Source: Turritopsis dohrnii
Lineage: Eukaryota; Cnidaria; Hydrozoa; Anthoathecata; Oceaniidae
Length of the DNA: 64,000 nt
Direction: 5' to 3'
Assembly: GCA_027922465.2 (NCBI GenBank)
Contig: BQMF02000003.1
Span: 1,302,001-1,366,000, forward strand
Shown here: positions 1 through 12,117 of the stretch, one piece after another
Layout of the letters: every line of letters starts with the position of its first letter
How positions within the stretch are numbered: the stretch's first letter is position 1
Notes under the pieces: generated by a model
What the model saw: the letters and a program-made list of their open reading frames with translations, nothing else
What the model was told of the DNA's origin: nothing
Database searches by the model: none
Translations under genes and position numbers: made by a program

Positions 1-1805
1 TCTTTTACCTTTGATGCCATCAAAATTCTGTTGATAGCTAGCTACATGTACCTTTAAATCAAAGTAATTTTGAAAAATTTACTAAATACAGCAATATACC
101 CACCACAGTCCAATATTGGACAGCATTAACTTGCCAAAAACAGCAACGGTATTATGTTTTATTGTTGAGGTCTACCAAACCTCGTTCTCAGGGCTTCAGA
201 ACAAAGTCGAATCCAGCCTTTATTCATTTCATGTTTTTGTTATGTGTGCAATCAACCAAATTGAATTCATTGTAAACAAAGAGAAAAAAACAGACGTGAA
301 GTAACCTTTGTAAGTTTTCAAACGTTATTGACAAATATTATTGTAGATGAAACAAATTAAAGTTTAGATTAACGATAGGGACAATCGCCAATTTGAAGAT
401 GATTTCAAAGCTCGCTCTTGTTTGGAAACAAAACTATCTGTTGCACAGTTTATTTAATGAATTAGATTCGAAACACCATGTGTTTTACATTACACTGTCT
501 ATATACAGTTCAATTTTAAAGTGTACATTTGACGCTCATATGTTTTATAAGCCTGAAGAGGATGTTTATATAGCTCAATGTGAATTATCTGCATAGCAAA
601 TTGTATTGCGGATTCATTAGAATAAGAGTGTAGTAAACTGTTTTATTCAGCCTTTCCTAATGTGAAATTAATGTTGTTCTTTCTGATACTATTATTTATA
701 TCATTATCGTAAATACATTTCCATTTTAGTGCCTGTGTTTTAGAAACTTCAAAATTTAACGATGTTTTCTGATTTCGCCGAAAAATAAAGAGAAACAAAG
801 GATTATTTAGTTCCTACGCATACTTGATAAAGTAGAGAACAAAGTAATTATCTTAAAGTGAATTTGTAATTTAAAAAGGTTAATCGGCGATTTCGAATGA
901 CTAATTTGACATTAACATTGAAGAGTTCAAAACAATTATGCAGTTCTTTTCCATGACTGGGAAAATGTTTTCCCGTGTTCATTGTTATAGGCAATATCAT
1001 AAAAAGTATATAAAAATAAAAATTCAGGTAACAGAAATTTGGAAATGATTAGGTTCAAATATATGAGCGTATCCATTTTCATATTATCAAAATTGGAACA
1101 ACAGAACAACTATATGTGTCAAACGTCAAGACTTGACCTATGCCCCTGTTAAAAGGATGTAACTTATTAGATTCCTTGGTTTATTCCAAATCACCATAAC
1201 ATGTGATTAGTTTATTTTCCATGTCGGTTTTTTTGCTTTCTTATATTGGGAGAAATTACTCTAGTCAATGAACATCTTGTTATGTCTCCATAGTTTCTCA
1301 TTTTGTCAGCAATTGCAAGGACATATCACGCCTTTATATGATTGGTCCGGTTTCTATTCCTTCATTAAAGGCTAATTATTGTGAACTGTTTAACCGCTTC
1401 CACGCCTCTAAAGTGTAATGGAAGATTTGACCATCTACAGAAACGGAAACTTCCAATTCTTTTAATGTAACCGCGATATACTATTGCATGCATGTGATAA
1501 TATTTAACGAGTCAAATGCCCTCTTTTTGTACTAAGCAGATCACCTCCTCTTTAAGTGATGTTTGACTTTTTAGATGCAATTAACCCATTCAAGTTTTTT
1601 TCATTCAACGTTTTTTTTTGAAACTCTGTACTACTTAATTTACGGTCATAGATTTTATGCTCGACTATCCCCTTGTCATTTCATTCTCGTAAGAGGACAA
1701 ATGAAGCCTCGATGCTCCCTAAGTTCTTTGTAAATTGGAAAACATATTCTAAAGGACCTGCAAGGTATGGAGTGAGCAGTAAACAGAAAACAAAAGCAAA
1801 CAAAC
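1..1805. other. No gene recognised
   Basis: AT-rich non-coding DNA. The open frames here are all under 100 residues, lack recognisable domains and have no clear splice context. I see no RNA gene and no clear transposon end. Confidence 0.6.
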
Positions 1806-1810
1806 TTATG

Positions 1811-1837
1811 AACCCTAACTTTAACCCTAACCCTAAC
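1811..1837. repeat. Interstitial telomere-like repeat
   Basis: Four AACCCTAA-type units, one degenerate (CTTTAACCC), in a row. This is the metazoan TTAGGG telomere repeat read on its C-rich strand. It is too short to be a chromosome end. It may mark an old break repair, or be chance in AT-rich DNA. Confidence 0.5.
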
Positions 1838-2633
1838 AGACCGACCAGTACCGAATTTATTGTTGTTGTTGTTAATATTATTGAAGGTCATAACAACAAC
1901 ACAAGTGTGAAAAGATCAAAAGAAAATTGTTTAGAAGTCTGTGTGAATTTAATGACATGAATTCTTATCATCAATAAGGAAAATTAATAACCGTTTTAGT
2001 TTTAAATACAAAAAAAATGCATACACAATTGTTTTCATATTTTTATTTACCATGTTTATCGTTTCATCATTGCTGGACTACTGATGGATATTGAAGATAC
2101 CGATTGATGCAACCGAAAAAAATTGGTTATCTAAATGAGGATTATTAACAAAAATATTGCTGACTCGCATAATGGATGTCATTGACCACACTCAGGCTAA
2201 GGAGATGCAGAAAAAGATGGAGCATGATACTGCGTAGTTAGTTCGGAAGGCGAACTACTTAAGCCTCTTTTAAGCCTCCATTCATCGAGTAATCTGTGAC
2301 AATCCTGCAAATCTTATGTAGTGTTTTTGCTAAGATTTTTGTGAAATTATAAATCAATTAACTTAACGATTCAACGAGTAAGTGCATACTATGGAAACTT
2401 CAATAGTCTATTGTAGTACTCACATGATTTTGAAAGAACACCTAACATATAATGGATACATAATGTCAAAAAGTCCCTGCGACCTGCGACAAAGCGCATT
2501 TTTCATTGAAAACATGTGTATATTTTCTGAAGAAATGCACTCATTCGCAATGATTTTTAACACATTTGCCGGGCCACTTTTAAATCACATTAGAATAGAT
2601 TTGCAAGGGCTTGTAATAAAGCATGGCTCCTCA
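1838..2633. other. No gene recognised
   Basis: Non-coding AT-rich DNA with a short GTT-rich tract near 1860-1875. An open frame at 2382-2693 has no recognisable domain and runs into the repeat that follows, so I do not call it a gene. Confidence 0.5.
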
Positions 2634-2850
2634 GACCTGGTGAGTACGACGATTAAAAAATTAATCGTCGCAATCACCAATCGCCAGGTGTGAACATTCT
2701 CAAGTATTTCATTAGTTATTAATAATCAATCAGTGATTTTTGATATTTCATCGTCATCATCGCCAGGCGTTTAAACCGACTTTGACGATTACAAAAGTGC
2801 TTACATTACACTGAATTTTAATCGTCGTAATCGTCAGGCTTGAACCAGGC
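2634..2850. mobile_element. Small inverted-repeat element (MITE)
   Basis: The left edge reads CCTGGT followed by TACGACGATTAAA. The reverse complement of the right edge shows the same CCTGGT then TACGACGATTAAA. Just inside the left edge is a near-perfect hairpin (CGACGATTAA, short loop, TTAATCGTCG, about 2647-2670). CGATTA/AATCGTC motifs recur throughout. The superfamily is not clear and the outer edges are approximate. Confidence 0.5.
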
Positions 2851-2884
2851 TTAAAAGATCATTCTACAAATGTTCTTAAACTAA

Positions 2885-3279
2885 GGGGCTGTTCATATGG
2901 AGGTGAGCTGGCCCGGTTAACCGGGCTGGCTCACTTGAATGAGATGAAATTCACCCAGCGTTCATATGGCTTTTCTCATCCCACTTAACCGGGCTGGAGA
3001 ATGTTTTTTAAATCACGTAAACAATAATTTGAATTTCGGCGCGTGCGCACTTGTCTAAAATCTATCCCACCAAACCGGGCTGGTCTGTTCATATGAACAG
3101 ATTTCATCTCACCTAGGTGAGATCCCGGTCAAATGAAATGAGATCTCACTTAAGTGAGCTAGCCCGCTTTTCATATGAACACAATTTATTCTTATAAAGA
3201 TTTCTTAATAACAGTGAGATCTCTGCTAAGTGAACTAGCCCGGCTAACCGGGCCAGCTCACCTCCATATGAACAGCCCC
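2885..3279. mobile_element. Harbinger-type MITE with TAA target duplication
   Basis: The ends are inverted copies beginning GGGGCTGTTCATATGGAGG, extending about 35 bp with very few mismatches. TAA flanks both sides (2882-2884 and 3280-3282), which fits the 3-bp TWA duplication of PIF/Harbinger elements, as does the GGGGCTGTTC start. The interior repeats CCGGGCTGG and GATCTCAC..GTGAG motifs in both orientations and would fold extensively. There is no coding capacity. Confidence 0.8.
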
Positions 3280-3643
3280 TAACTTAGATTTTTGATAATA
3301 TATTGAAAGCGAAAGTGCAATTACAAGTTTCAAAATTCGTGTAATGTGTGCAATAAGAAATACATTTTCAAGCATTTTATTGATCGCTTTCATTCTGAAA
3401 ATGCAAGCTTCCAAATTCAATAAAGTAAGAAATTTCTTTAATTTTGTCTCCATAGTTACCCAGTCAGCAAATTTGTTGAAAAACCAATGCGAAGGAATGC
3501 ATTTCTATAGACACACGCTATTTCAATACAAATGCTCTTCATCGCAGTGACCTTTGACGATTTTGCCGACGGAGAGAGTAGAACTGACATTTTGTTGAGA
3601 AAATGATTGGTTGAAGATTACAACAAAATGATTGGTTGAAGAT

Positions 3644-3811
3644 CAGAGGCGTAGCCAGAGGTCAGTCCAAATTTGTGAAGGAGAGTTAAGTCATTCATTT
3701 AAAGTAGAAAAGGAAAGCGTGCAAGTAACCTAATCGCCACTTAAAATTGAAAAGAAACATCGTAATGTTGAACTCCTCCACTTTTTTTGACTGACCTTGA
3801 ATACGCCTCTG
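3644..3811. mobile_element. Short non-autonomous hAT-like element
   Basis: The terminal inverted repeat starts CAGAGGCGTA and continues to a shared AGGTCAGTC, typical of hAT ends. The flanks TTGAAGAT (left) and CTGAAGAT (overlapping the right edge) match at 7 of 8 positions, close to an 8-bp hAT duplication. It sits in a 25-bp direct repeat (GATTGGTTGAAGATTACAAC..., about 3605 and 3629). Confidence 0.6.
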
Positions 3812-5935
3812 AAGATTACAACAAAACATTGTTAATATTTCTTCAAGAAATAAAGGTTCAGAATATCAAGCAGAAATTGATTTTCTGAGAATCGAAACTA
3901 GTGTTTGTGTACTTAGTTTTTCATAACTTAACTACCAAGAATATTTGTCAGGCAGTATTTTAAAAGTGCTTTTACTGACTAGCTTCCCCAAATTTCACAA
4001 TTACAATCCTCATTGACTTCTAGCAGCATCATTTTGTCTGGTAGAATGAGTATGATGTTCGTGATGTTGTCGCACGTGCCTGAACGTTAATGGAGATGCT
4101 AATTACAAAAACAATAGTCGGTCATGTCATTCAAACACTGTTCATCAATTTGATAAGTAAGTTAATATCGAATCATATCTCCATAGATATAGATAATAAA
4201 AGTTACCATTAGGTAATGGGTTCCTTTTAAGCTCGAAGTTTGAGTCTACTCTGGCAAAAACTTAAAAAAACACACAAATGAACGTGACATATTAATGAAA
4301 TAGTTTGCAAACCTAAAGTATTCTAAAAGTATGCTAATGGTTAATAAAGGAAACCAATGTTTCATAAGATCATGAGAACGCAAACAATATCCAGTATAAG
4401 CAGTAATCAGAAAACTACACTGTCTTTTACTTGCGTTCCGCAAAATGAAAGGCAAAATACCTACTTATGGTACTGTGAACAAAAGCACTTAAAAAGCAAT
4501 TAAAAATACTCAATATCTAATTTTCAAAAAATCGTGTCTTGAACCTTTACCCTAATCTTGATTATAGATGAAGAATGTTGTGTTTTATTGATATGACTTT
4601 TGTGAAATTTTATCGCTATCATTTCGTTCATGTTGATAGAAACATATTTAGCCGTCATTTTGTTACAAAATATCAACGATACATAGACGAAATCCATTTC
4701 ATCATGCAGAAGCTAATATATATGCTCCGCCCTTCTTAATAACCTTTCTCAAATTGAAATTCTTCGTGGTCTGTATTCATTTTCAATCGATCTTTATTGC
4801 ATAAAATGCAGTTTAGTTCTATCAATTATTGGTTTGCACTGGTGCCAGTTGATCATATTGTTTAACATCGTATAGATCCATGCGGTTACACATGCGCTGG
4901 TTATTGAAGAATATTATTATGTTAACTTTCATCACCAATACCCTGAATTATCTTTTAAGGAAAAGAGTCGTTGTAACTGCGTTAGCACTTTTAAACCATA
5001 TCATTAACCAAAATTTTAATGTTTCTAACAAAAAATAAAGAAACGACAGTAAGGAAAGTCACTAGTAAATGTCAACTTTATGGACGCTGGAAATGTATTA
5101 GATTATTCTTGATAATTTTCAATCCATAAAACATAACCTTTAAACAACAAAACGTCTGTGGTAAAACCTATCAGATTTAACAAAAACAAGGTTGGATACG
5201 AAACAGGATCACAGACAGACAGAAATTCGGGAAAGATCTTTCATTTCAATTGTAATTTGACCATGTAAAGAACGTCACTAAGTCTGTATGTAATTTGTAA
5301 TATAGGACAAATCACGAACATACTCTAATGAAGCTGTTAAAGCACATAAAGGCCAATATTCCCTCTCCAATTCAATTCACTTTATATTGATATCTGGCCA
5401 GTAGATAACCAAATTCAATATCGATGATCGGTAATGCAGCTATTTACGAGGAAGTGTACGAAAAATCTCTTGATGCAAACATTACTATTGATAAAACATT
5501 TTATGAATTAAATTTTACTTTTGAAGGTTATTCCATTTTTAAAAGTTGATAATTGTGATCATTGAATCGTGTTCTCAATGACATTAGAATCTTCTTTGAG
5601 TGAGTTTTCTTTTTTATTGATTGAGTTTTTTTGAGTTTACAGCGTCTATAGTCTCTTGTTAGCTCTTGATGTTACACGAGAGCCGAAATTATGAATTGCA
5701 AACAGACTTTTCACATTTCTCGACATACAGGTCCATATTGAGGAAGTCTCTGTCTTTTAAACGATATTTCTTGAGTATGAAATTTGCACACAAAAGTCTT
5801 GATTGAGTAGAAACGGCAATCTGGATGGTTTAAATTCACAAATATTGCCATCGATTTGGAGAAATACGTCATTAAATATTATAAACTTTACATTATTAGA
5901 TTTCGCTAAGCGAAAGATATTGGTTTCGGCGGCGT
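3812..5935. other. No gene recognised
   Basis: About 2.1 kb of AT-rich DNA with only short, domain-free open frames. I see no repeats or transposon ends here. Confidence 0.5.
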
Positions 5936-5955
5936 TCTATCTATCTATCTATCTA
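5936..5955. repeat. TCTA microsatellite
   Basis: About five TCTA units followed by degenerate TCTG units. Confidence 0.8.
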
Positions 5956-5996
5956 ATCTGTCTGTCTATGTACGGCGAAAGTTTTGTAGGACCGCA

Positions 5997-6140
5997 CTTA
6001 CTAACTTAAACTTCTTTTATTTCTATTTCTCTTTTCCTTGCTTATATGGCCATGGTGAGCGAATGTTTTTGATGACTGAACTTACTAACTTAAAGTTCTT
6101 TTATTTCTATTTCTTTTTTTCCTTGTTCACATGACCATGA
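5997..6140. repeat. 84-bp imperfect tandem duplication
   Basis: A segment starting CTTACTAACTTAAA at 5997 recurs at 6081. Both copies continue through the same TTCTTTTATTTCTATTTC tract to a CCATG motif. Non-coding. Confidence 0.7.
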
Positions 6141-6935
6141 TATGTTTTCGTATACTTCGTGAGCTATAGAGTGTATTTACCACTACTCACAAAAAAAGGA
6201 CCTTTCCCTAAAGGAAAAACAAAAAGAAGGGTTTCAGTTACTTTTTTGATTCGAAGTATCACTGTGCAATTTGAATTAAGTAAAATTTAGTTACGCTTAT
6301 TTTGATGTTGATAATATGCTTCGAAGAAGATCAACTGCAGTAAAGAAGAAGCTTTAGTTTAGTAGAAGCAGTTTTAATTTTTAACTTTACTTCGAACCGT
6401 CTAACAAACTATTTGTTTGTTAGTTGATTTGTTTATTTCGTTTGAGTATTTTGGATAGATTTTCGTTTTTTAAAATTTTTTCGAAGAAGACGTTTTTTTC
6501 TTTATTGGCTCACATTTTTCTTATAAAAAATAATTTTTTACAAAAAAATTCATGGTTACAACTCATACAAGAATATTTCTTTTGTTTCAATTTGTGATGT
6601 ATTTATTAATAAAGTTTAACATTTAGTGTAACATTTCTCAAAACAGGGAGGTTACGCAGAAGTACGAAAACAAGTAGGGTTATGGAGACACGGGTTTATA
6701 AATTCCGCTCTGCAACCCAATGAACCCTCGAGTATGTATTTAGAATGGTCGTTATTTCTATAGGGGCGCTGTTCTTAAAACATAAGCGAAATCTTTCGAC
6801 CCTCCGGTCGTCTTGTTTTTCATTGAAAGGAACTTTATACACAACATGACAAAACATACCACCTTGTCATTTAAGGATTTCCCAGTTGTAAAACCATATA
6901 ACGTGTTTCGTATAAATTTTCATTTAATAAATAGG
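6141..6935. other. No gene recognised
   Basis: AT-rich non-coding sequence. A slightly GC-richer patch near 6660-6820 may be an old repeat but shows no ends. Confidence 0.5.
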
Positions 6936-6937
6936 TA

Positions 6938-7298
6938 CACGTTTTTCTTTTTATAAGCAACATCTTTATAAGCAACACTAGTAAATTTTCTCAAAAAGTT
7001 AAGCAACAGTACTACAAGGATCATACATAAATTAGCAACATGAAATTTTGAAATCATGCAGCACTAGCATATAGCTACAGCACATTTCTTTAAATTGTTA
7101 CACCATTGTATTATGTCTTAGACTTTGTACTTCGATACTTAAGCTTGCACAAAGATTTTCAAGACTGGAAACACATATTTTTTCAATTAATACTTAGAAA
7201 CAAATTAAGCAACATTACTACTAAATAATGGTCATTTTTTAAGCAACATTACCAAGGTCAACCAAGGTCTGATTTTGGTTGCTTATAAAAAAAACGTG
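6938..7298. mobile_element. TA-flanked MITE with AAGCAAC repeats
   Basis: The ends are inverted repeats reading CACGTTTTT then TTTATAAGCAAC, flanked by TA on both sides (6936-6937, 7299-7300). The motif AAGCAAC or AGCAAC recurs at least six times inside. TA duplication suggests a Tc1/mariner-like mobiliser. There is no coding capacity. Confidence 0.7.
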
Positions 7299-8063
7299 TA
7301 TTTTTCTTTCGAACTTTCTGGAAAAAAATGATATGTTGACTCAAATGCTATTTAAAGGTCCAACAGGAAGCAGGCATGCATTATACCTAACTTAAAAGTG
7401 ACTTGCTATAATAGATATTCTTTATTTCTTCACACTGTTTTCAGGAAAAAATTACATGTAGGAAGGTAACTTGAATATTTACAGGTAAAACGTTTTTGTT
7501 GATATGTAAGTAGCCACATATCAACAAAAACGAAGAAAGAAGAAAGACGCCCGGGCCAAAGCAATTGCTGTTCTAATGATCTCAAATTATTTTCAAATAA
7601 TTTGGTGATTAAAATGGCACTGTGCTAATATATATTAATTTTCGAGTAGATCAATAAAAGAATGCGTATGGTTAACTATATCCGATCTAGCTTAAGACTT
7701 GTGAACATTTTAACCACATAAAAATCTTGAACTTGAAACGGTTTTTATAACTGACGGTCGCCTAATGGCGGTCTCTTTCTGCTTAATCTTCTTCTTTCCG
7801 TCGAATGTTTGATTGAAACCACAAGTAATGATTGCAGATATCCTTTTTAAGATACTTAGCGCGTGGCACAAGTGATAATAACGGAAAGTTTGGATTCACT
7901 GGAAGAATGTTATAATATATGAGAGTTTAATTGGTACACTTAACTTGTCAACCTGTAAATAAATGATGTTATAGCGTTGCATTATGTTAGTTGTCTGACA
8001 TACATACAATGAGGATATTTTTGAATAAGAGAAAATACTAATAAATCTCTCATGTATATTAAC
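7299..8063. other. No gene recognised (apart from hairpin)
   Basis: Non-coding. Only the 7491-7532 hairpin stands out. Confidence 0.5.
7491..7532. repeat. Perfect 17-bp hairpin, 8-nt loop
   Basis: Arm CGTTTTTGTTGATATGT at 7491-7507, loop AAGTAGCC, perfect complementary arm at 7516-7532. Pairing stops sharply at both ends. It is shorter than a usual microRNA precursor stem, so a snap-back repeat is the likelier reading. Confidence 0.7.
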
Positions 8064-8099
8064 CAACCTCGTCCCCAAGAAGCCCTGGGGACCAGGTTG
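8064..8099. mobile_element. 36-bp palindromic mini-element with 10-bp target duplication
   Basis: The arms CAACCTCGTCCCC and GGGGACCAGGTTG pair with one mismatch around a 10-nt centre. GTATATTAAC lies directly before (8054-8063) and directly after (8100-8109), an exact 10-bp duplication. The arms begin CAACCT like three larger palindromes in this window (15861, 25918, 28419). Duplication length fits Mutator-like elements, but the superfamily is an inference. Confidence 0.7.
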
Positions 8100-8109
8100 G
8101 TATATTAAC

Positions 8110-11100
8110 CGATTTTCCATTATTATATTGAGTGCTGATTTATTTCGTTATTCGCGATTCATTTCAACAATCAATCGTTTTTACAATTTTTTTACTTCAC
8201 CATTGTCCAATCCTCTTTAATTACACACAGTAAATTATTGGAGGCACTTTCGACTGAACATTATGGAATAAATACCTTCACGTCATCACTTTGTGCCATG
8301 AGCCGACGTTGCCATGTGAATGTATTCGAAAAGGAAAGAATTTGTTTCAAAGTATTTTCTATAATCACATTTTCTTTGTATTTTCTTTTCATGAAATTAT
8401 GGCCGGATGCTAGAATATGTTGGAGATAAAAAGTTAATAGTATTGTTGTTTATGAGTGTTTTCGTCTCATGTTATTGAATCAATCTATCGTACAGTGTTG
8501 AAACGCGAAATATTTAAAACGCTTTATAATTAATCCGGACTAAATTGAATGGTATTGTCAAAGTTAATGTATCTTGAATGAACTAAAATGATGCTTCATG
8601 CCAGACATAGCTTCGTGTTTCAATTCCTAATCAATTACATTAAATGGTGCAATATTAGCGAGTATGATCAGTGTGGGCTGCTTTTGGGGCGTGTGTTAAA
8701 TTTTTTACTACATCTAATCACCTATTACTAAAGTATATGCCTATCACGAGTGTCCATTAGCTGACCAGCTCCCATATTAAATTTCACAACTGTAAAAATT
8801 GGGTCGAGCCTTATCATTTTGTTTCAAGCATTTCAGTTTAAAATTTCACCGCATAACTGATCATTGAAAATTATTCAGTATTTTGGTACGCCTAAGCATG
8901 TGATTAGGAGCGCTTAAGGAATATTTTACAAGGTATAAATGTGTCATCGGGAATGACAATGCTTTAAATCGACGCTGACTAATTCAGGCTTTGGGTTACT
9001 GTAGAAGAAAACAGCGAGAAACGATGAAGTTTACAAGTAGCATTTGTAAGTATCCAGGCTGATTGAAAATTATATTCTTCAAGGTTTCGATGAAATTTTA
9101 TAAACACATCTTTTCTCCTTTTTCTCAAAATAAACCCTGGGTATTCTATTAAGAAGAAAAACAAAATTCATGGCCCAAATATAAATTAAACTAAAACGTA
9201 TAAAATGCTTTTCCCTAAAACATTTTCCCTAAAATTAATGTCGATGATGGTTCATGCAAATGATATGTTAAAGTGCCTTTACACTCCGTAAAAATAATTA
9301 AACGATATCAAAATCATGACAACGAGGTCATTTACCACTTGTGTAAAAAGAAATAAATTCCGGAATAGACCTATCAGGCATTAAAATCGGTTTGATATGA
9401 CGTTTTCAACCCCCGGATTTGGGAGTAAACTGCTTAATGTCTCATTTGTGTAATTGTTCATACGTATATATTGACTAACATCGGAATATGAATCCACCTC
9501 TTTAAGATGGACATCCCATAAATCGGACACCCCTTTATAACGGAAACCTGACAATTCAACAGCCGAAATCCCACCCGTATAACCCAACATGGGGAAAGCC
9601 TCTATGACGTAATTCTGGCTTTCGCTTTACATTGAGTGTTTGTTTGTTTTATTATGATCAACATCAATCTCATTTTTTTAGTACAATGCCATTCATCACT
9701 TGTTATCAAAAAGATCTGTGTTCAGATTGTTTGTGTTGAAACACTTAATAAGACTACTTGTTATTTTCGGGGAAGGAAGTATATGAGAAGAGATTGGAGA
9801 TCAACGATACTTTGGATGGTTTATAAGTTGGTGCCAACGGGAAAGTGTTTTTCTACAAGATAATTAAATTATACCTAAAATTAGGTATCCTGGTCAGGTC
9901 ACAACAAGTCGAGTATCTAACAAACATGGTTTCAATACAATATAGTTAGATATTTAAAATGTCCTTGCATTGACACTTGGACTAAATTATTTCCAACCAA
10001 CTTGACAAAAAGTATAAGTTTCCATCTTGATTCTTTTATAAAGATAGTTTTCGTTATCTCCACTTTCTAGCTTTTATGATTAACGAGGATGAAATTGAAG
10101 GAAAAGTTCGATACCAAATGATGCGATTTCTAGTTTTAATCGATCTTAGTAAGAAATAAAATACCGTTAACGCGTTTTGCAGAAGTCCCCAAAATTTTCA
10201 TATCAATATTTGCAATTCTTCACGCATAAAAAAAAATGGCTTTCTCGAATTTCATGTTTGGTTTCAGCTAGTGTATTCACACGATTCAATCTGACCTTTG
10301 TTACTGAAGTTGTCATGAATAAAGAACTACATGACTAATGAATATACTATAAACTGAAGGAAATACAAAAACACTTAGAAGAACTAAATACTAGAAATTT
10401 CCATACGTGAGAATCGTGTTTTGTCCATTCCGCCAAAGGGTTAATCTAAACATGTTTTGGGAAGATTTTAAGAGGTGTGTGCCAATTATTTGATTGAAAT
10501 GAAAAATATTTGTGAGAATTCGTGTCAAATAAACAACAATTAATCAACACAGGAAAGACACCAATCGAAATTGTTGAACCTTCTCTGTTCTGAGTACTAG
10601 TTCTGTCATATATTTATGTTACAGACAGTGAAACCACGGTTTTCATTCACATTTGCTACCTCGTCGTTGATGGAAATCAATGAAGAAATGTTTTTCTGCT
10701 ATATTTTTGATGAGAAAAAGAAATTTGCAGGAATGGTCACTTCGTCAAAACACACAGGCATTTTCTGTAAAATCATAAGTTTTAGGAAACGTAACTTGAA
10801 TGTATTGGAAATGTCAAACTTTTGAACTTAAATTAGAAAAACCATGACTTGGCAACTACTTGCCCAAATAAGATTAAAAAAGAAATCGGTTGTCAATAGC
10901 TGCTGAGTCAGCATAATGAGGCATTTCTGATTATATACTTATTTATTTATTGACTTTAATTGTTAACTAACATTTACAATAATTTTGACTCACTTACTTA
11001 AAAGTAAGGTAAGGTAAGGAAAGGAGTTATCTGACCGAAAACCTGCCCATTAATGATATGATATGATACAAAAGTAGCATGTAGAATTAGAAAGCTTTGA

Positions 11101-11861
11101 AAAAGGCTTGGATAAACATAACGTTGGTTTTCAAAGTGGGTGTTTTTATTGAGTAAAAAGCATTAAATACACGCGAAAACATGCTTAAAGCCTCCTGGAA
11201 AAAATTAGAATATCACGTGACGCTGTCACTTCATCATAGCTAAAGAATTTTTTCTCTATGAAGCCAAATATTATCTTATACATAAATGAACATTGTTTAG
11301 GTACATATACGTGTGTACTGTATAACAGTTTTTTTCAAAACATGTTTATGAGTTTGAAAGGATCTGCTTTTGTGTTCAATAACTAACTGACAAGTTTGTT
11401 TTCAAACCGGTGCTTAGATAACGCCTCCTTACATAATTATCAATGACATTTTTGTGTTTGTTTTCATTTCGCAAGAAAAACATTAACCATGCAAAGCCTC
11501 GTTCTCGCGCATTATTTCACCGCGTAAATAAATGAGACGCATATCCTGAAATGTCTTCATTAATCTTTCGGTTCATGTTGGTTTAAGATATCTTCATGTG
11601 AGAGTTGCACCATTCAAAAGTATGTTACACTCAATGTTTGGTAAGTCCACTTATTTTATTTTTTTTTTCATGTGATGTCCATTTTTAAAATTGTAGAACA
11701 CGTGGGAATATATTTTTCTACAGAAGGAGATCAGGACAAACAGCTATGACTACGCGCTGTATTCTTTTTCATTCAAAAGAGGATATTTCCGCTTTCAGTG
11801 TCTATCGTACATTCTTAACAACACTATTGTTTTCGAGGGCGTACTTACGAGTTAGCTTTGC
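8110..11861. other. No gene recognised
   Basis: 3.7 kb without a supported gene. The 9400-9610 stretch is less AT-rich and open on the minus strand for 69 codons, possibly a repeat fragment with no visible ends. AAGGT/AAGGA direct repeats occur near 11005-11025. Confidence 0.5.
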
Positions 11862-12117
11862 ATATCGTTAGGTGAGAATTATTTTGTTCTATCTCCAATT
11901 TTTTTAAAATGAGAAAATTAAGTTTTAAATTTCATAACCACACTGAATCTTTAAGAAACCAACAAGATAAGACTGCCGTTTGAAGAAGATTTTGCGCTTG
12001 TTTTTTGGAAAAAGCTCACGAAGAAAGAACAAAATAATCCTGAAAAGCTTGAAAACAATCAGGGCTCATTTTTTCCAAAAATGAAAATAGAACAAAATAA
12101 TTCTCACCTAACGATAT
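11862..12117. repeat. Perfect 31-bp inverted repeat, 194-bp spacer
   Basis: Positions 11862-11892 (ATATCGTTAGGTGAG...) are the exact reverse complement of 12087-12117 (...CTCACCTAACGATAT). Weaker pairing continues inward. No coding sequence or target duplication was recognised. A young foldback element or a transcribed hairpin are both possible. Confidence 0.8.

Noticed and set aside
1673..1960. 95-codon open frame overlapping the telomere-like repeat
   Set aside because: Its sequence is the translated repeat (NPNFNPNPN); low complexity and unlikely to be coding.
2382..2693. 103-codon plus-strand open frame
   Set aside because: Runs into the MITE at 2634 and has no recognisable motif.
7491..7532. 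microRNA precursor
   Set aside because: The 17-bp perfect stem with sharp ends is too short and lacks flanking lower-stem pairing.
7896..8120. 74-codon minus-strand frame
   Set aside because: Includes the translated 36-bp palindromic element and shows no domain.
9381..9590. 69-codon minus-strand open frame in a less AT-rich patch
   Set aside because: No domain, no splice context and no visible element ends; possibly a repeat fragment but not supportable.
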